From Streptomyces sp. cg36 (GTDB taxonomy: Bacteria > Actinomycetota > Actinomycetes > Streptomycetales > Streptomycetaceae), in assembly GCF_041080675.1 (NCBI RefSeq), contig NZ_CP163520.1, forward strand, positions 2,604,001-2,668,000: a stretch of DNA of 64,000 nucleotides. The letters are read 5' to 3'. How positions within the stretch are numbered: position 1 is the stretch's first letter; every line of letters starts with the position of its first letter. Shown here one piece after another: positions 45,384 to 54,703 of this stretch. A program made the translations under genes and the position numbers. The notes beneath the pieces were generated by a model, which saw only the letters and a list, made by a program, of their open reading frames with translations, was not told the origin of the DNA and ran no database searches.

Positions 45384-47642
45384 ATGGAGGCGCTGACCGC
45401 CGAGGAACCGCGCGAGCTCGGTCCGTACCGGATGCGGGCCAGACTGCGCGAGACCGGCACCGCCCGCGTCTACCTCGCCCACGGGGCGGACGGGCGGGGC
45501 GTCTGCGTCACCGCCGCCCGCCCCGATCTGGCCGCGCTGCCCGCCTTCCGCAGCCGCTTCCGCGCCGAGGCGCTGGCCGCCGAGCGGCTCGCCGGGCCGT
45601 GGGTGGCGCCGGTCCTCGCGACCGGCCCGGAGGAGTGGCTGCCGTGGCTGGCCACCCCGTTCACGGCCGCGCTGACCCTCGCCGAGGCGGTCGCCCTGGC
45701 GGGCCCGCTGCCCGAGGCGGCCGTGCGCACCCTGGGCGCGGCGCTCGCCGGCACCCTGGAGCGGGCGCACGCGGTGACCGGCGAGGCGTTCCAGGGCCTG
45801 GCCCCCGATGTCGTGCTGCTGACCGCCGAGGGGCCGCTGGTGACCGCGTTCGGCGTGCTGGGCGCCGCCGGTGCGGCGAGCGCCGGGGAGGGCGGCCGGC
45901 TCGGGGTGACGGTCGGCTATCTGACGCCGGAGCAGGTCGCCGGGGAGCGGCCGGGGCCCGCCGCCGACGTGTTCATGCTGGGCATGCTGCTCACCTACGC
46001 GGCGGGCGGCGCGGGCCCGTTCGACTCGGGCCCGGCCGACGCCGCCGCCCACCGCATCGCGCACTCCGTCCCCGAACTCACCCCGGTCCCGGCCGCGCTG
46101 CGCCCGCTGCTCGGCCGCTGTCTGGCCAAGACCCCGGGGACGCGCCCGACGCCGGCCGAGGTGGCCGCCGAGCTGGTGCCCGGCGGCCTCGCCCCGGTCT
46201 CCGGCGACTGGCTGCCGCCGCGCGTGGCGGCGGCGATCGCCGAACGGGCCGCGCGGGCCGGGGAGTTGCCGGGCGCCGCGGCTCCGGTGTCCGACCGGGT
46301 GCCGCTCCCGGCGGGCGGGGCTCCGCTGCCCGCGCCCGCCCCGCCGCCCGCGCCCGCCGCGCCTCCCACCGCTCCCCCGCGACCGTCCTTCACCGCGCCG
46401 GCGCGGGTGCCCGGACCCCGGTTCGCCGCCGACCGGCGCTCGCTGCTGACGGCCGGGCTCGCCGCCGCGGCCGGGCTCGCGGTGGGCGCGGCCGGGGTGC
46501 TGGCGTTCACCGGGGACGACGCCAAGGGCGCCGAGCCGGTGGCCGACGCCAAGCCCGCCGCCCGCCCGCGCCCGGTGCCCGGAGCGCCGCCGGTGGCGCG
46601 CTGGGGGTACGCGGTGCCCGGCGGCCGGCTGCTCGGCACCCCGCTCGCCCAGGGCCCGGTCCTGGTGGTCCCCGGCGCCTCCCCGACCGGCGTCGACCTG
46701 GCCTCCGGCGTCCAGCGGTGGAACCGGCCGGAGCTCGCCGGGCTCGCCCAGCTCCAGCCCGCCGGGCCGGGGGTGGCGTTCGGCGCGGGCCCCACCGGCT
46801 TCGTCTGGTTCGCGGTGGCGGACGGCGCGGTGCGTCAGCAGGTGGCGTACGGCTCGCTGGCGCCGGGCCTCGGCTCCCCGCAGATCCGCGCGCACGACGC
46901 CACCACGGTGTGGTTCACGGCGACGGCGGGCAGGGAGACCTCGCTGTACGCGTACGACATCGCGACCCGCACCCTGCTGTGGCGCCGGGGGCTCGGCCGG
47001 GGCGAGACGTACGAGTGGGCCACCCTGTACGGCGGGCAGCTCGTGGCCCGGCGGGCCGCGCCCAGCCCGCCCAAGGGCGCCAAGCAGGTGCTCGCGCAGT
47101 TCTTCGCGCTCGACCCGAAGACCGGCAAGGAGCTGTGGGCCCGCTCGTACGGCGCGGTGCTGCCCGACGACGCGGCGGCGCTCACGGCCGAGGGCACCCT
47201 GCTCACCACGGCGGGCGGCGGCCTCCAGGCGTTCGACCTCGCCTCCACCGCCCAGCGCTGGCAGCGCGGCAAGGGCCGCACGCTCTACGCGACGCCCGAG
47301 CCGGGCAAGGGCGTGGTGTACGCGCCGGACAACGGCACCCGGCTGGCCGCGCTCGACACGGCGGACGGCAAGGAGCGGTGGGTGGGCGCCACGGACCTGG
47401 CGCTGACCGGCCCGGTGGACACCCGCGCGACGGTGAGCGCCTCCGGCCGTACGGTCCTGGCGCTCGACCCGTTCCAGGTCACGGCGTTCGACGCGGCCTC
47501 CGGCGAGCGGCTGTGGAAGTTCCAGGACGCGGGCACCAAGGAGACCTCGCCCGACCGGGGCGTCTACCGGGCCGTGGTGGCGGGCGCCGACACCGTGGTG
47601 GTGTGGCACGGGACGACGCTGTACGCGCTGCCGGTCGCGTAG
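45384..47642 (+). CDS. Pseudokinase fused to an extracellular PQQ-type beta-propeller
   Basis: 752 residues with the layout of a Streptomyces PknB-like kinase. The N-terminal kinase fold covers about 14-265, a Pro/Ala linker about 300-345, a membrane helix about 352-376, and a PQQ/YWTD-like propeller the rest (repeats such as W-x-x-x-L/F-x-G and A-L-D-T-A-D-G-K-E-R-W). All key catalytic residues are lost. The ATP lysine of VAxK is T43 (VCVTAARPD), the HRD motif is F-Q-G (136-138), its downstream Asn is Val, and DFG is A-F-G (155-157). So it is predicted inactive as a kinase and may act as a scaffold or sensor. ATG at 45384 has GGGGAG upstream. Confidence 0.85.
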   Translation: MEALTAEEPRELGPYRMRARLRETGTARVYLAHGADGRGVCVTAARPDLAALPAFRSRFRAEALAAERLAGPWVAPVLATGPEEWLPWLATPFTAALTLAEAVALAGPLPEAAVRTLGAALAGTLERAHAVTGEAFQGLAPDVVLLTAEGPLVTAFGVLGAAGAASAGEGGRLGVTVGYLTPEQVAGERPGPAADVFMLGMLLTYAAGGAGPFDSGPADAAAHRIAHSVPELTPVPAALRPLLGRCLAKTPGTRPTPAEVAAELVPGGLAPVSGDWLPPRVAAAIAERAARAGELPGAAAPVSDRVPLPAGGAPLPAPAPPPAPAAPPTAPPRPSFTAPARVPGPRFAADRRSLLTAGLAAAAGLAVGAAGVLAFTGDDAKGAEPVADAKPAARPRPVPGAPPVARWGYAVPGGRLLGTPLAQGPVLVVPGASPTGVDLASGVQRWNRPELAGLAQLQPAGPGVAFGAGPTGFVWFAVADGAVRQQVAYGSLAPGLGSPQIRAHDATTVWFTATAGRETSLYAYDIATRTLLWRRGLGRGETYEWATLYGGQLVARRAAPSPPKGAKQVLAQFFALDPKTGKELWARSYGAVLPDDAAALTAEGTLLTTAGGGLQAFDLASTAQRWQRGKGRTLYATPEPGKGVVYAPDNGTRLAALDTADGKERWVGATDLALTGPVDTRATVSASGRTVLALDPFQVTAFDAASGERLWKFQDAGTKETSPDRGVYRAVVAGADTVVVWHGTTLYALPVA

Positions 47643-47787
47643 GGCGGGCCCCGGCAGCAGGTCGCGGCGGCGGACGCAAGCGGCCTCACCGGGCTGCCTC
47701 CGTACGGGGGACGGATTTGCACCGTTCATCCATCTCCGCAGGCTTTCCCCCGTTTCACCGTGCCACCATCCGACCGGAGGTGAGCAC

Positions 47788-48924
47788 GTGTCAGACAGAA
47801 CTCCGCGCTCGGTGTGCGCGACCGCGCTCGTGGTGGCGGCGCTGGTGTCGGCCGTCCCGGCGGCGCACGCCGCGCCCGCTCCGCCCGACGGCTCGGTCGC
47901 CACGCTGCTGACGCAGTTGCAGACGCTCTACCGGCAGGCCGAGGAGGCGTCCGAGACGTACAACGCGGCCGAGGAGCGGCTCAAGGTGCGCCGGGCCGAC
48001 GAGAAGAAGGTGGCGGCCGGTCTCGCCCGGGCGCGCACCGCGCTGGCCGAGAGCCGCCGGGCGGCCGGCCGGCTGGCGCGCGAGCAGTACCAGGGCCGCT
48101 CCGAACTCTCCACGTACCTCCAGCTGTTGCTGGCCCGGGATCCGCAGGGGGCGCTCGACCAGGGCCATCTGCTGCGCCGCGCGGCCGACGAGCGCCGGGT
48201 GACCCTGGCGCGGCTGGCCCGCAGCGAGCAGCAGGCCGACGGGCTGGCGCGGGCGGCCCGCAAGGCGCTGGACGAGCAGACGGTGCTGGCCGCGCGGCAG
48301 CGCACGGCGCGGGACGAGGTGCGGGCGCGGCTGAAGGACGTGGAGGGCCTGCTCGCCTCGCTGAGCCTGGACCAGCTGGCCGAGCTCGCCCGGCTGGAGG
48401 GCGAGGGCACCGCGAAGGCCCAGCGGGAGCTGCTGGCGACGGGGGCGCTCAGCGGGGTGCGGGCACCGTCCGAGGAGGGCGAGCAGGCCCTGCGGTACGC
48501 GGTGGGCCAGCTCGGCAAGCCGTACGTCTGGGGGGCCGAGGGGCCGGGCTCCTACGACTGCTCGGGCCTCACCTCCCAGGCGTGGGCGCACGCGGGCCGC
48601 GCCATCCCGCGCACCAGCCAGGAGCAGTGGGCCGAGCTGCCCCGGGTGCCGCTGCGGTCGCTGCGGCCGGGGGACCTGGTGGTGTACTTCCCGAAGGCCA
48701 CGCACGTGGCGATGTACCTGGGCGACGGTCTGGTCGTGCAGGCGCCCCGCCCGGGGGCCCGCGTCAAGGTCTCCCCGATCGCCGCCAACCCGCTGCTCGG
48801 CGCGGTCCGCCCGGACCCGACGGCCGGACCGCTGAGCACCTACCGCCCCCCGAAGCTCCCGCCGGGCGCGACGGGCGACGGCCCGGACACCGGCAACGAC
48901 ACGGAGACCGCGCCGGAGGTCTAG
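47788..48924 (+). CDS. Secreted NlpC/P60 peptidoglycan endopeptidase with coiled coil
   Basis: 378 residues. The signal peptide is cleaved near A-H-A-A-P (about residue 30); a long alpha-helical coiled coil follows (about 45-215, rich in Arg/Glu/Ala heptads), then the NlpC/P60 cysteine peptidase domain (about 230-345). The catalytic Cys lies in GSYDCSGLTSQAW and the His in ATHVAMYLGDG. This is the RipA-like arrangement in which the coiled coil holds the enzyme inactive until septum formation. GTG at 47788 has GGAGGTGAG eight bases upstream. The tail after 345 is Pro/Gly-rich. It stands alone. Confidence 0.93.
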   Translation: MSDRTPRSVCATALVVAALVSAVPAAHAAPAPPDGSVATLLTQLQTLYRQAEEASETYNAAEERLKVRRADEKKVAAGLARARTALAESRRAAGRLAREQYQGRSELSTYLQLLLARDPQGALDQGHLLRRAADERRVTLARLARSEQQADGLARAARKALDEQTVLAARQRTARDEVRARLKDVEGLLASLSLDQLAELARLEGEGTAKAQRELLATGALSGVRAPSEEGEQALRYAVGQLGKPYVWGAEGPGSYDCSGLTSQAWAHAGRAIPRTSQEQWAELPRVPLRSLRPGDLVVYFPKATHVAMYLGDGLVVQAPRPGARVKVSPIAANPLLGAVRPDPTAGPLSTYRPPKLPPGATGDGPDTGNDTETAPEV

Positions 48925-48956
48925 GCGCGGGAGGGGCGGGTGACGGGTGCGGGTCG

Positions 48957-50216
48957 TCAGGCGTCGGAGGGCTGGGCCCCGGCCGCCTCGGCGACCTCCG
49001 CCAGGTACGCCTTCGCCTTCTCCTCCTCGAAGAAGAAGTTCTCGAAGTCGGCCGGGTCGTCGAAGCCGTTGGCGAAGCGGTCGGCGACCGGCTGGAGGCC
49101 GCCCGCCGCGCCGATCAGCTGCAGGACGTGCTCCGGCGGCACCCCGAGCATGGCGTTGGTCCACTTCACGACCGGCCCGGCCGTCTCCCAGTAGCGCTCG
49201 AAGGTGGCGTGCATCCACGCCTCGTCGAACGCGCCGTCCCCGTGCTCCTCGATCGACGCGAGGTAGGAAGCGGCGCACTTGGAGGCCGAGTTGGAGCCCT
49301 GGCCGGTGATCGGGTCATTGGCGACGACCACGTCGGCCACGCCCAGGACCAGGCCGCCGCCGGGCAGCCGGCCGACGGGGTTGCGGACGGTGGGCGCGTA
49401 CCGGCCCGCCAGGGTGCCGCCCGCGTCGGTGAGTTCGACCTTGGTGGCGCGCGCGTACTCCCACGGCGTGAAGCGCTCCATCAGCTCCAGGGTCAGCGAG
49501 AGGTGCTCGCCCGGGTCGCTCACGCCCTGGAAGACGTCCAGCGGGCCGCCGGGCACGCCCTCCCAGAAGAGGATGTCCGCCCGGCCCGAGGTGGTCAGCG
49601 TCGGCATCACGAACAGCTCGCCGACCCCGGGCACCAGGTTGCAGCGCACCGCGTCGAAGTCGGGGTGCTCCGGGCGCGGCTGGAGCCCGTGCACGTACGC
49701 CACGGCGAGCGCCCGCTGCGGCTCGGCGTACGGGGAGCGCGCGGCGTCGCGGGCGAACATCGAGACCAGCTCGCCCTTGCCCGCCGACACCAGCACCAGG
49801 TCGTAGGTGCGGGCGAAGAAGTCCAGGTCGGAGACGGCCGCGCCGTGGATGACCAGCTGACCGCCGCGCTGGGCGAACGTCTCCATCCAGCCCGCCATCT
49901 TGACCCGCTGGTCGACCGACTGCGCGAACCCGTCCAGGCGGCCGACCCAGTCGACGGCGCGGGAGGAGTCGGGGGCGGCCACCGAGACGCCGACGCCCTC
50001 GATGCGCGGCGCCTGCGACTCCCAGAAGTTCAGGCCCAGGTCCCGCTCGTGCTGGAGCGCGGTGTGGAACATGCACTGCGTCGACATGACCCGGCCGGAC
50101 CGGATCTCGTCGGCGGTGCGGTTGGACATCAGGGTGACCTCGTACCCCTTCGACTGGAGTCCGAGGGCCAGCTGGAGTCCGGACTGCCCGGCTCCGACTA
50201 TCAGGATTCTCCGCAT
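48957..50216 (-). CDS. Styrene/indole monooxygenase-like flavoprotein (StyA type), conservon-linked
   Basis: 419-residue FAD-dependent two-component monooxygenase of the StyA/SMO family, which epoxidises styrene or indole using FADH2 supplied by a reductase. The Rossmann motif RILIVGAGQSGLQLALGL begins at residue 3; the C-terminal FAD region VVANDPITGQGSNSASKCA is present. No StyB-like reductase is nearby. ATG at 50216 has GGAGAAAG upstream. It is 68 bases downstream of the conservon GTPase and on the same strand, the position where other conservons carry a cytochrome P450. So it may be the output enzyme of this signalling unit; its natural substrate is unknown. Confidence 0.85.
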   Translation of the reverse strand: MRRILIVGAGQSGLQLALGLQSKGYEVTLMSNRTADEIRSGRVMSTQCMFHTALQHERDLGLNFWESQAPRIEGVGVSVAAPDSSRAVDWVGRLDGFAQSVDQRVKMAGWMETFAQRGGQLVIHGAAVSDLDFFARTYDLVLVSAGKGELVSMFARDAARSPYAEPQRALAVAYVHGLQPRPEHPDFDAVRCNLVPGVGELFVMPTLTTSGRADILFWEGVPGGPLDVFQGVSDPGEHLSLTLELMERFTPWEYARATKVELTDAGGTLAGRYAPTVRNPVGRLPGGGLVLGVADVVVANDPITGQGSNSASKCAASYLASIEEHGDGAFDEAWMHATFERYWETAGPVVKWTNAMLGVPPEHVLQLIGAAGGLQPVADRFANGFDDPADFENFFFEEEKAKAYLAEVAEAAGAQPSDA

Positions 50217-50284
50217 GCGAGCTTTCTCCGATACGTGTGCGTACGCGTGGACGCGGGTGGGCGGGTGCGGCGGGTGGTGACGGA

Positions 50285-50920
50285 TTACTCGGGCAGCGCC
50301 GCCAGCGCGTGCCCGACCAGGCTCAGCAGCGACTCGACCACCGAGATCCGGTCCCGCGCGTCCATGATCACGACGGGGATGTGCTCCGCCACCGTGAGCG
50401 CCTCCCGGACGTCCTCGGGCTCGAACGACTCGGTGCCCTCGAAGTGGTTGACCGCCACGACGTACGGCAGGTCGCAGCTCTCGAAGTAGTCGAGGGCCGG
50501 GAAGCAGTCGGACAGGCGGCGGGTGTCGGCCAGCACCACCGCGCCGATCGCCCCGCGCACGATGTCGTCCCACATGAACCAGAACCGCTGCTGGCCGGGC
50601 GTGCCGAACACGTACAGGACGAGGTCGTCGTCGAGCGTGACGCGGCCGAAGTCCATGGCCACCGTGGTGGTGTTCTTCTCCGGGGTGGCGGTGAGGTCGT
50701 CCGTGGTCTCGCTGGCCTGGGTCATCACCGCCTCGGTCTGCAGCGGGGTGATCTCGGAGACCGAGGAGACGAAGGTCGTCTTGCCCACGCCGAAGCCGCC
50801 CGCGACCACCACCTTGGTGGCGATGGGCGCCCGGGTGCGGTCCCGCTGCCAGGGCTGGAGCGGCTCGTCGGCCGCCGCGAGCGCCTCGGGCGCCAGGAGT
50901 TCAGAGGCGGCGGAGTCCAC
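50285..50920 (-). CDS. Conservon GTPase (CvnD type)
   Basis: 211-residue Ras-like GTP-binding protein. The P-loop is VVVAGGFGVGKTTFVSSVSE (about residues 38-57), followed by a switch-II-like VFGTPGQQRFWFMWD and a base-recognition loop in VVAVNHFEG, an N-x-x-x variant of NKxD. CvnD proteins work with CvnB and CvnC in a membrane-associated signalling complex resembling eukaryotic G-protein switches. The ATG at 50920 lies 20 bases inside the DUF742 gene, so the frames overlap. The StyA-like oxygenase follows. Confidence 0.92.
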   Translation of the reverse strand: MDSAASELLAPEALAAADEPLQPWQRDRTRAPIATKVVVAGGFGVGKTTFVSSVSEITPLQTEAVMTQASETTDDLTATPEKNTTTVAMDFGRVTLDDDLVLYVFGTPGQQRFWFMWDDIVRGAIGAVVLADTRRLSDCFPALDYFESCDLPYVVAVNHFEGTESFEPEDVREALTVAEHIPVVIMDARDRISVVESLLSLVGHALAALPE

Positions 50921-51299
50921 TCATGACCCTTTCGAGCAGTGCGCGGTCGGGCCGGCCGGAGCCGTGCCCCGTCCCGTAGACGCGGATCCTTCCCTGGTCG
51001 GCCAGGTCGCTGAGCAGCACCCGGACGACGCCCAGCGGCATCCGCAGCAGCGCGGAGATCTCCGCGACCGTGCGCATGGCCCGGCAGACCTCCACGATGG
51101 CCCGCATCTCCGGCATCATCCGCAGCGGCGAGCCGCCGAGCGCCTTGCGCTCCTCGGGCGCCTCGATGGCCGCCACGAACGTCTCGACCAGCAGCACGTG
51201 CCCGAAGCGGGTGCGTCCGCCGGTCAGGGAGTACGGGCGGACCCGCGCGGCCTTCGCGCCCGCGCCGCGTATCGGGAGTTTCGGGGCGGACGAGGTCAC
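50901..51299 (-). CDS. Conservon DUF742 protein (CvnC type)
   Basis: 132-residue cytosolic protein. The DUF742 domain shows VRPYSLTGGRTRFGHVLLVETFV with a winged-helix-like remainder (ISALLRMPLGVVRVLLSDLADQGRIRVYG). In studied conservons CvnC binds the sensor kinase/roadblock complex. ATG at 51299 overlaps the stop of the roadblock gene by four bases. The preceding sequence is typical of the family, with a short basic N-terminus. Confidence 0.92.
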   Translation of the reverse strand: MTSSAPKLPIRGAGAKAARVRPYSLTGGRTRFGHVLLVETFVAAIEAPEERKALGGSPLRMMPEMRAIVEVCRAMRTVAEISALLRMPLGVVRVLLSDLADQGRIRVYGTGHGSGRPDRALLERVMSGLRRL

Positions 51300-51781
51300 T
51301 GGACGGCCTCCATCGACTGGCGCAGCTCGCTGCGGAGTTCGGGGGTGAGCACATGTCCGGCGCGTCCGACGAAGAGCGCCATGTGGTACGCGACGACCGT
51401 CATGTCGCAGTCCGGTGTGGCGTGCACACCGAGGAGCGAGCCGTCGCTGATCGCCATCACGAAGACGCTGCCCCGGTCCATCGCGACCATGGTCTGTTTG
51501 ACGCCGCCGCCGTCCATCAGGAGCGCGGCGCCGTGGGTGAGGCTGCCGATGCCCGAGACGATGGTGGCGAGGTCGGCGCTGGAGCCGCGCGGGCCCTCGG
51601 TGCGCGGTGCCGTACGGTTCTGCCGCTGGTCCGGGTCGGACGAGAGCAGCAGCAGGCCGTCCGACGAGACGACCGCGACGGACAGCAGCCCGGGCACCTC
51701 CTCGACGAGATTCCGCAACAGCCAGTGCAGATTGCGGGCTTCGCTGCTCAGTCCGAACGTGCCGGTGCCGGTCGCAGTCAA
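51296..51781 (-). CDS. Conservon roadblock/LC7 protein (CvnB type)
   Basis: 161-residue single-domain roadblock/LC7 protein (LSSEARNLHWLLRNLVEEVPG, then GLLSVAVVSSDGLLLLSSD). Members of the family are GTPase-activating partners of MglA/CvnD-like GTPases. An insert of about 20 polar residues (PDQRQNRTAPRTEGPRGSS) after the second strand is usual for conservons. ATG at 51781 overlaps the sensor kinase stop (ATGA). Confidence 0.93.
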   Translation of the reverse strand: MTATGTGTFGLSSEARNLHWLLRNLVEEVPGLLSVAVVSSDGLLLLSSDPDQRQNRTAPRTEGPRGSSADLATIVSGIGSLTHGAALLMDGGGVKQTMVAMDRGSVFVMAISDGSLLGVHATPDCDMTVVAYHMALFVGRAGHVLTPELRSELRQSMEAVQ

Positions 51782-54537
51782 CTGCGTGCCTCCTCGACTG
51801 TCTCCCCCGTCTGTGGCCTGGATGCCTTCTTCTCTTCGCCGTGCGCTTCCTGGATCTCGCTCTCGGCGTCCCGGCGCCCCTCCAGGGCGCCCCGCTGGAA
51901 CCCGCCGAGCCTGCGGCGCAGCGCGTCGGCGGCCTCGGCGCCGCCCTTGCGCGGGGCGGGCGCGGCGGCGCCCGCCCGGACGACCTTCGGGGTGCGCTTG
52001 GGCAACCCCTTGTCGGTGAGCCGCTGGGCGGGCACGGTGGGCTCCCCCTCGGGCGCCACCACCGCGGGCGCCGCCCCGGGCTCCGCCACCGGCTCCGGGT
52101 CCGCCACGGGCGCGGGCCTCGGCGCGCGCTCCGGGTCCGGCAGCCGCATCTCGAACGTCGGCTCGTCGATCCGCTCGTGCGCGTCCGGTTCCGGCGTGCG
52201 CTGCCTCGGGGTGCGCGGCTCCGGCGCGGGCTCGGGCCGGGCCTCCGGTGCGGACTGCGGCTCCGGCTCCGGCTGCGCCGCCTCCGGCCGTACGGGCAGC
52301 GGGATCTGCGCGGTGCGCTCGGTCCGCTCGGGCAGCCGGTTGGAGTTCGCCTCCGCCAGCGCGCCCGGGAGCGTGAACCGGGGCGCGTCCCCCGCCACCG
52401 GCACCGGGTGCGCGGGGACGGCCGGGGGCGTCGCGGGCAGGATCGGCTCGGGCAGCACGACCACGGCCGCCACCCCGCCCTGCTTCTGCTCGCGCAGCTC
52501 GATCCGCACGCCGTGGCGCCGGGCCAGCAGCGCGGCCACGTGCAGTCCGAGGCCGCCCGCGTCGGTGCCGGGCTCCCCCGGCTCGTGGCCGGACGGGTCG
52601 GCGAGCCGGATGTTCAGCTCGGTGCGCCGGGCCGGGCCGATGCCGATGCCCTCGTCCTGGACGGAGAGCATGACCTCGCCGTTCTCCAGCTGCCAGCCGG
52701 AGAGCTGCACCTGGGCGTCCGGCGGCGAGAACGAGGTGGCGTTCTCCAGCAGTTCGGCGATCAGGTGGCTGAGGTCGTCGGCGGCGAACCCGGCGACCTG
52801 GGCGTGCGGCGGGATGGCCTGGATGACGACCCGCTCGTACCGCTCGATCTCGCTGACGGCGGCCCGCAGGACGTCGACGAGCGGGACCGGGCCCGGGTGG
52901 TTGTGGTGGTGCTCGGCGCCCGCGAGGACCAGCAGGTTCTCGCCGTGGCGGCGGATCACGGTGGCCATGTGGTCGAGCTTGAAGAGGGTGGCGAGCTGGT
53001 CCGGGTCCTGCTCGCGCTCCTCCAGGCCCTCGATGATGCCCAGCTGGCGCTCGACCAGGCCGAGGCTGCGCAGCCCGAGGTTGACGAAGGTGTGCTGCAC
53101 GGTGCCGCGCGCCCGCTCCAGCTGCGCGGTCAACTCCCGTACGGAGTCGGCGAGCTGGGCCCGTTCGGCGGCGAGGGCGGCCTGGCCCGAGCGGGCGCCG
53201 TCCAGCTCCGCGCCCAGGGCGTCCGCGCGGGCGCCGAGCTCGCGGACCCGGCCGTGCAGGGTGTTGAAGGAGCGGACGACCTCGGCGAACTCCCGCGCCC
53301 GGCCCGTGTAGCCGACCGGCTCCTCGGTCTCGGGCGCCTGGGCGACCCGGGCCGCGCCGCGCCGCAGCACGGCCAGCGGGTGGGTGAGGCTGCGGGCACT
53401 GGCGGCACAGACGCCGACGGCGATCAGCAGCAGCGCGCCGAGCAGCGCGACCTTGATCTCCAGATCGGTGACGTCGTCGTCGCGCAGCGACTCGAACGAC
53501 TTGACCTGGGCGGTGGCGAGCGCCGACTCGGTGCCGCGCATCCGCTCGATCCGCGCGCTGAGCGCGGCGGCGACCTTGTCGGCGCCCAACTTGCGGTCGG
53601 AGGCGCTGAGTTGGGGCTGGTCGGTGAGGCGGGCCAGATAGCGCTCGGCCGCGTCCACCTCGGGTCCGGTGACCGTGGTGGAGAGCTTCTCGCGGGCGGC
53701 GGCCGGGGCCGCCTGGTCGAAGTCGGCCAGCGCCGCCTGCTCGCGCACCCGGGCCTGCTGCCCGGCGGCGCTCAGCGCGTCCCGGGTGCGCGCCTCGTCG
53801 CTGTCGGGCGCGTCCTTGACGACGTACCGCCCGGTCAGCGCGTCGTAGACCGGGGTGGTGGACTTCGACGGGACCGAGAGCGCGGCGACCAGCAGCCCCC
53901 GGGTGGCGGACGCCTGCTCGACGGCGCGGCCGAGGTCGGCGGGGGCGCGGGTGATCCCGGCGGCGCGCGGCGGCGTCCGGTCGGCCAGTTCGTCGGCGAG
54001 GCCGAGGAGCTTGGCGATGACGTCGGAGTAGGTGCGGTGCGCCTCCAGGGCGGTGCCCTTGCCGGTGAGGGCGGTGCGGCGCACGGACGGCACGCCCGCG
54101 AGGTCGCGGCCGAGGGCGGCGGGGGCGGTGTCGCGCATCTCGTCGATGCGCCGGTCGACCCGGGTGGCGCGCTCCTTGAGCCCGCCGCCGGCGCGCGGGT
54201 CGCGGCCGGCCGCGATGTACGCGGTGACGTCGTCGCGCTCGTCGGCCAGCGCGTGGGCCAGGGTGACGGCCTGCTGGTCGAGCTCGGCGAGGGTGACCAG
54301 GTTCTGCGAGTCGTTGAGGTCGGAGGAGGCGGTCAGCAGGGCGGGGGCGCCCGCGCCGAGCACGGTCAGCGAGACGACGGCGACCCCGGCCACCAGCCGG
54401 CGGCGCACCCGCACGGTGGCTGCGGCGCCCTCAGTGCCCACGGCGTCCTTGGCGCCCCCGGCGCCCTCGGCTGCTGCGCCGCCCTTGCCCCGAGGCCGCT
54501 TCTTCTGCACCGGTGCTCTCAATCCTGACTCGTCCAC
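51778..54537 (-). CDS. Conservon sensor kinase (CvnA type) with NIT sensor domain
   Basis: 919-residue membrane sensor. A cytosolic N-tail, helix 1 (about residues 45-66), a 300-residue nitrate-and-nitrite-sensing-type external domain, helix 2 (about 365-385), HAMP-like helices and then an atypical HATPase domain (QHTFVNLGLRSLGLVERQL, LLENATSFSPPDAQV as N box, DEGIGIG as G1, GGLGLHVAALLARRHG as G2). The region after about 690 is a Pro/Glu/Arg-rich disordered tail. The usual phospho-acceptor H-E-x-R motif is absent, as is typical for CvnA. It heads the operon cvnA-cvnB-cvnC-cvnD-oxygenase, with ATG at 54537. Confidence 0.93.
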   Translation of the reverse strand: MDESGLRAPVQKKRPRGKGGAAAEGAGGAKDAVGTEGAAATVRVRRRLVAGVAVVSLTVLGAGAPALLTASSDLNDSQNLVTLAELDQQAVTLAHALADERDDVTAYIAAGRDPRAGGGLKERATRVDRRIDEMRDTAPAALGRDLAGVPSVRRTALTGKGTALEAHRTYSDVIAKLLGLADELADRTPPRAAGITRAPADLGRAVEQASATRGLLVAALSVPSKSTTPVYDALTGRYVVKDAPDSDEARTRDALSAAGQQARVREQAALADFDQAAPAAAREKLSTTVTGPEVDAAERYLARLTDQPQLSASDRKLGADKVAAALSARIERMRGTESALATAQVKSFESLRDDDVTDLEIKVALLGALLLIAVGVCAASARSLTHPLAVLRRGAARVAQAPETEEPVGYTGRAREFAEVVRSFNTLHGRVRELGARADALGAELDGARSGQAALAAERAQLADSVRELTAQLERARGTVQHTFVNLGLRSLGLVERQLGIIEGLEEREQDPDQLATLFKLDHMATVIRRHGENLLVLAGAEHHHNHPGPVPLVDVLRAAVSEIERYERVVIQAIPPHAQVAGFAADDLSHLIAELLENATSFSPPDAQVQLSGWQLENGEVMLSVQDEGIGIGPARRTELNIRLADPSGHEPGEPGTDAGGLGLHVAALLARRHGVRIELREQKQGGVAAVVVLPEPILPATPPAVPAHPVPVAGDAPRFTLPGALAEANSNRLPERTERTAQIPLPVRPEAAQPEPEPQSAPEARPEPAPEPRTPRQRTPEPDAHERIDEPTFEMRLPDPERAPRPAPVADPEPVAEPGAAPAVVAPEGEPTVPAQRLTDKGLPKRTPKVVRAGAAAPAPRKGGAEAADALRRRLGGFQRGALEGRRDAESEIQEAHGEEKKASRPQTGETVEEARS

Positions 54538-54684
54538 CCATGAAGCCGAGGTGACGACCCATCATGCGTCTCCCGCGTCCTGTGCGACGCCTCTCACCCC
54601 TGCGCGGCTTCCGACCATTCCAGTGGTTTTGGGAAGGAGGCATGCAACATCCACCCCGCCACCCGAACGAGTGAACAACACTCA

Positions 54685-54703
54685 GGAGTTGACCTTCAAC
54701 TCC
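54685..54703. promoter_or_regulatory. Perfect 19-bp palindrome upstream of the conservon
   Basis: GGAGTTGA-CCT-TCAACTCC pairs perfectly over eight bases each side. It lies in the 351-base divergent region between the conservon (start 54537) and the PP2C-like gene (start 54889), an operator-like setting. No gene is supported in this region. Confidence 0.6.

Noticed and set aside
45384..47642. Annotation as an active serine/threonine protein kinase
   Set aside because: The VAIK lysine, HRD aspartate and DFG aspartate are all substituted.
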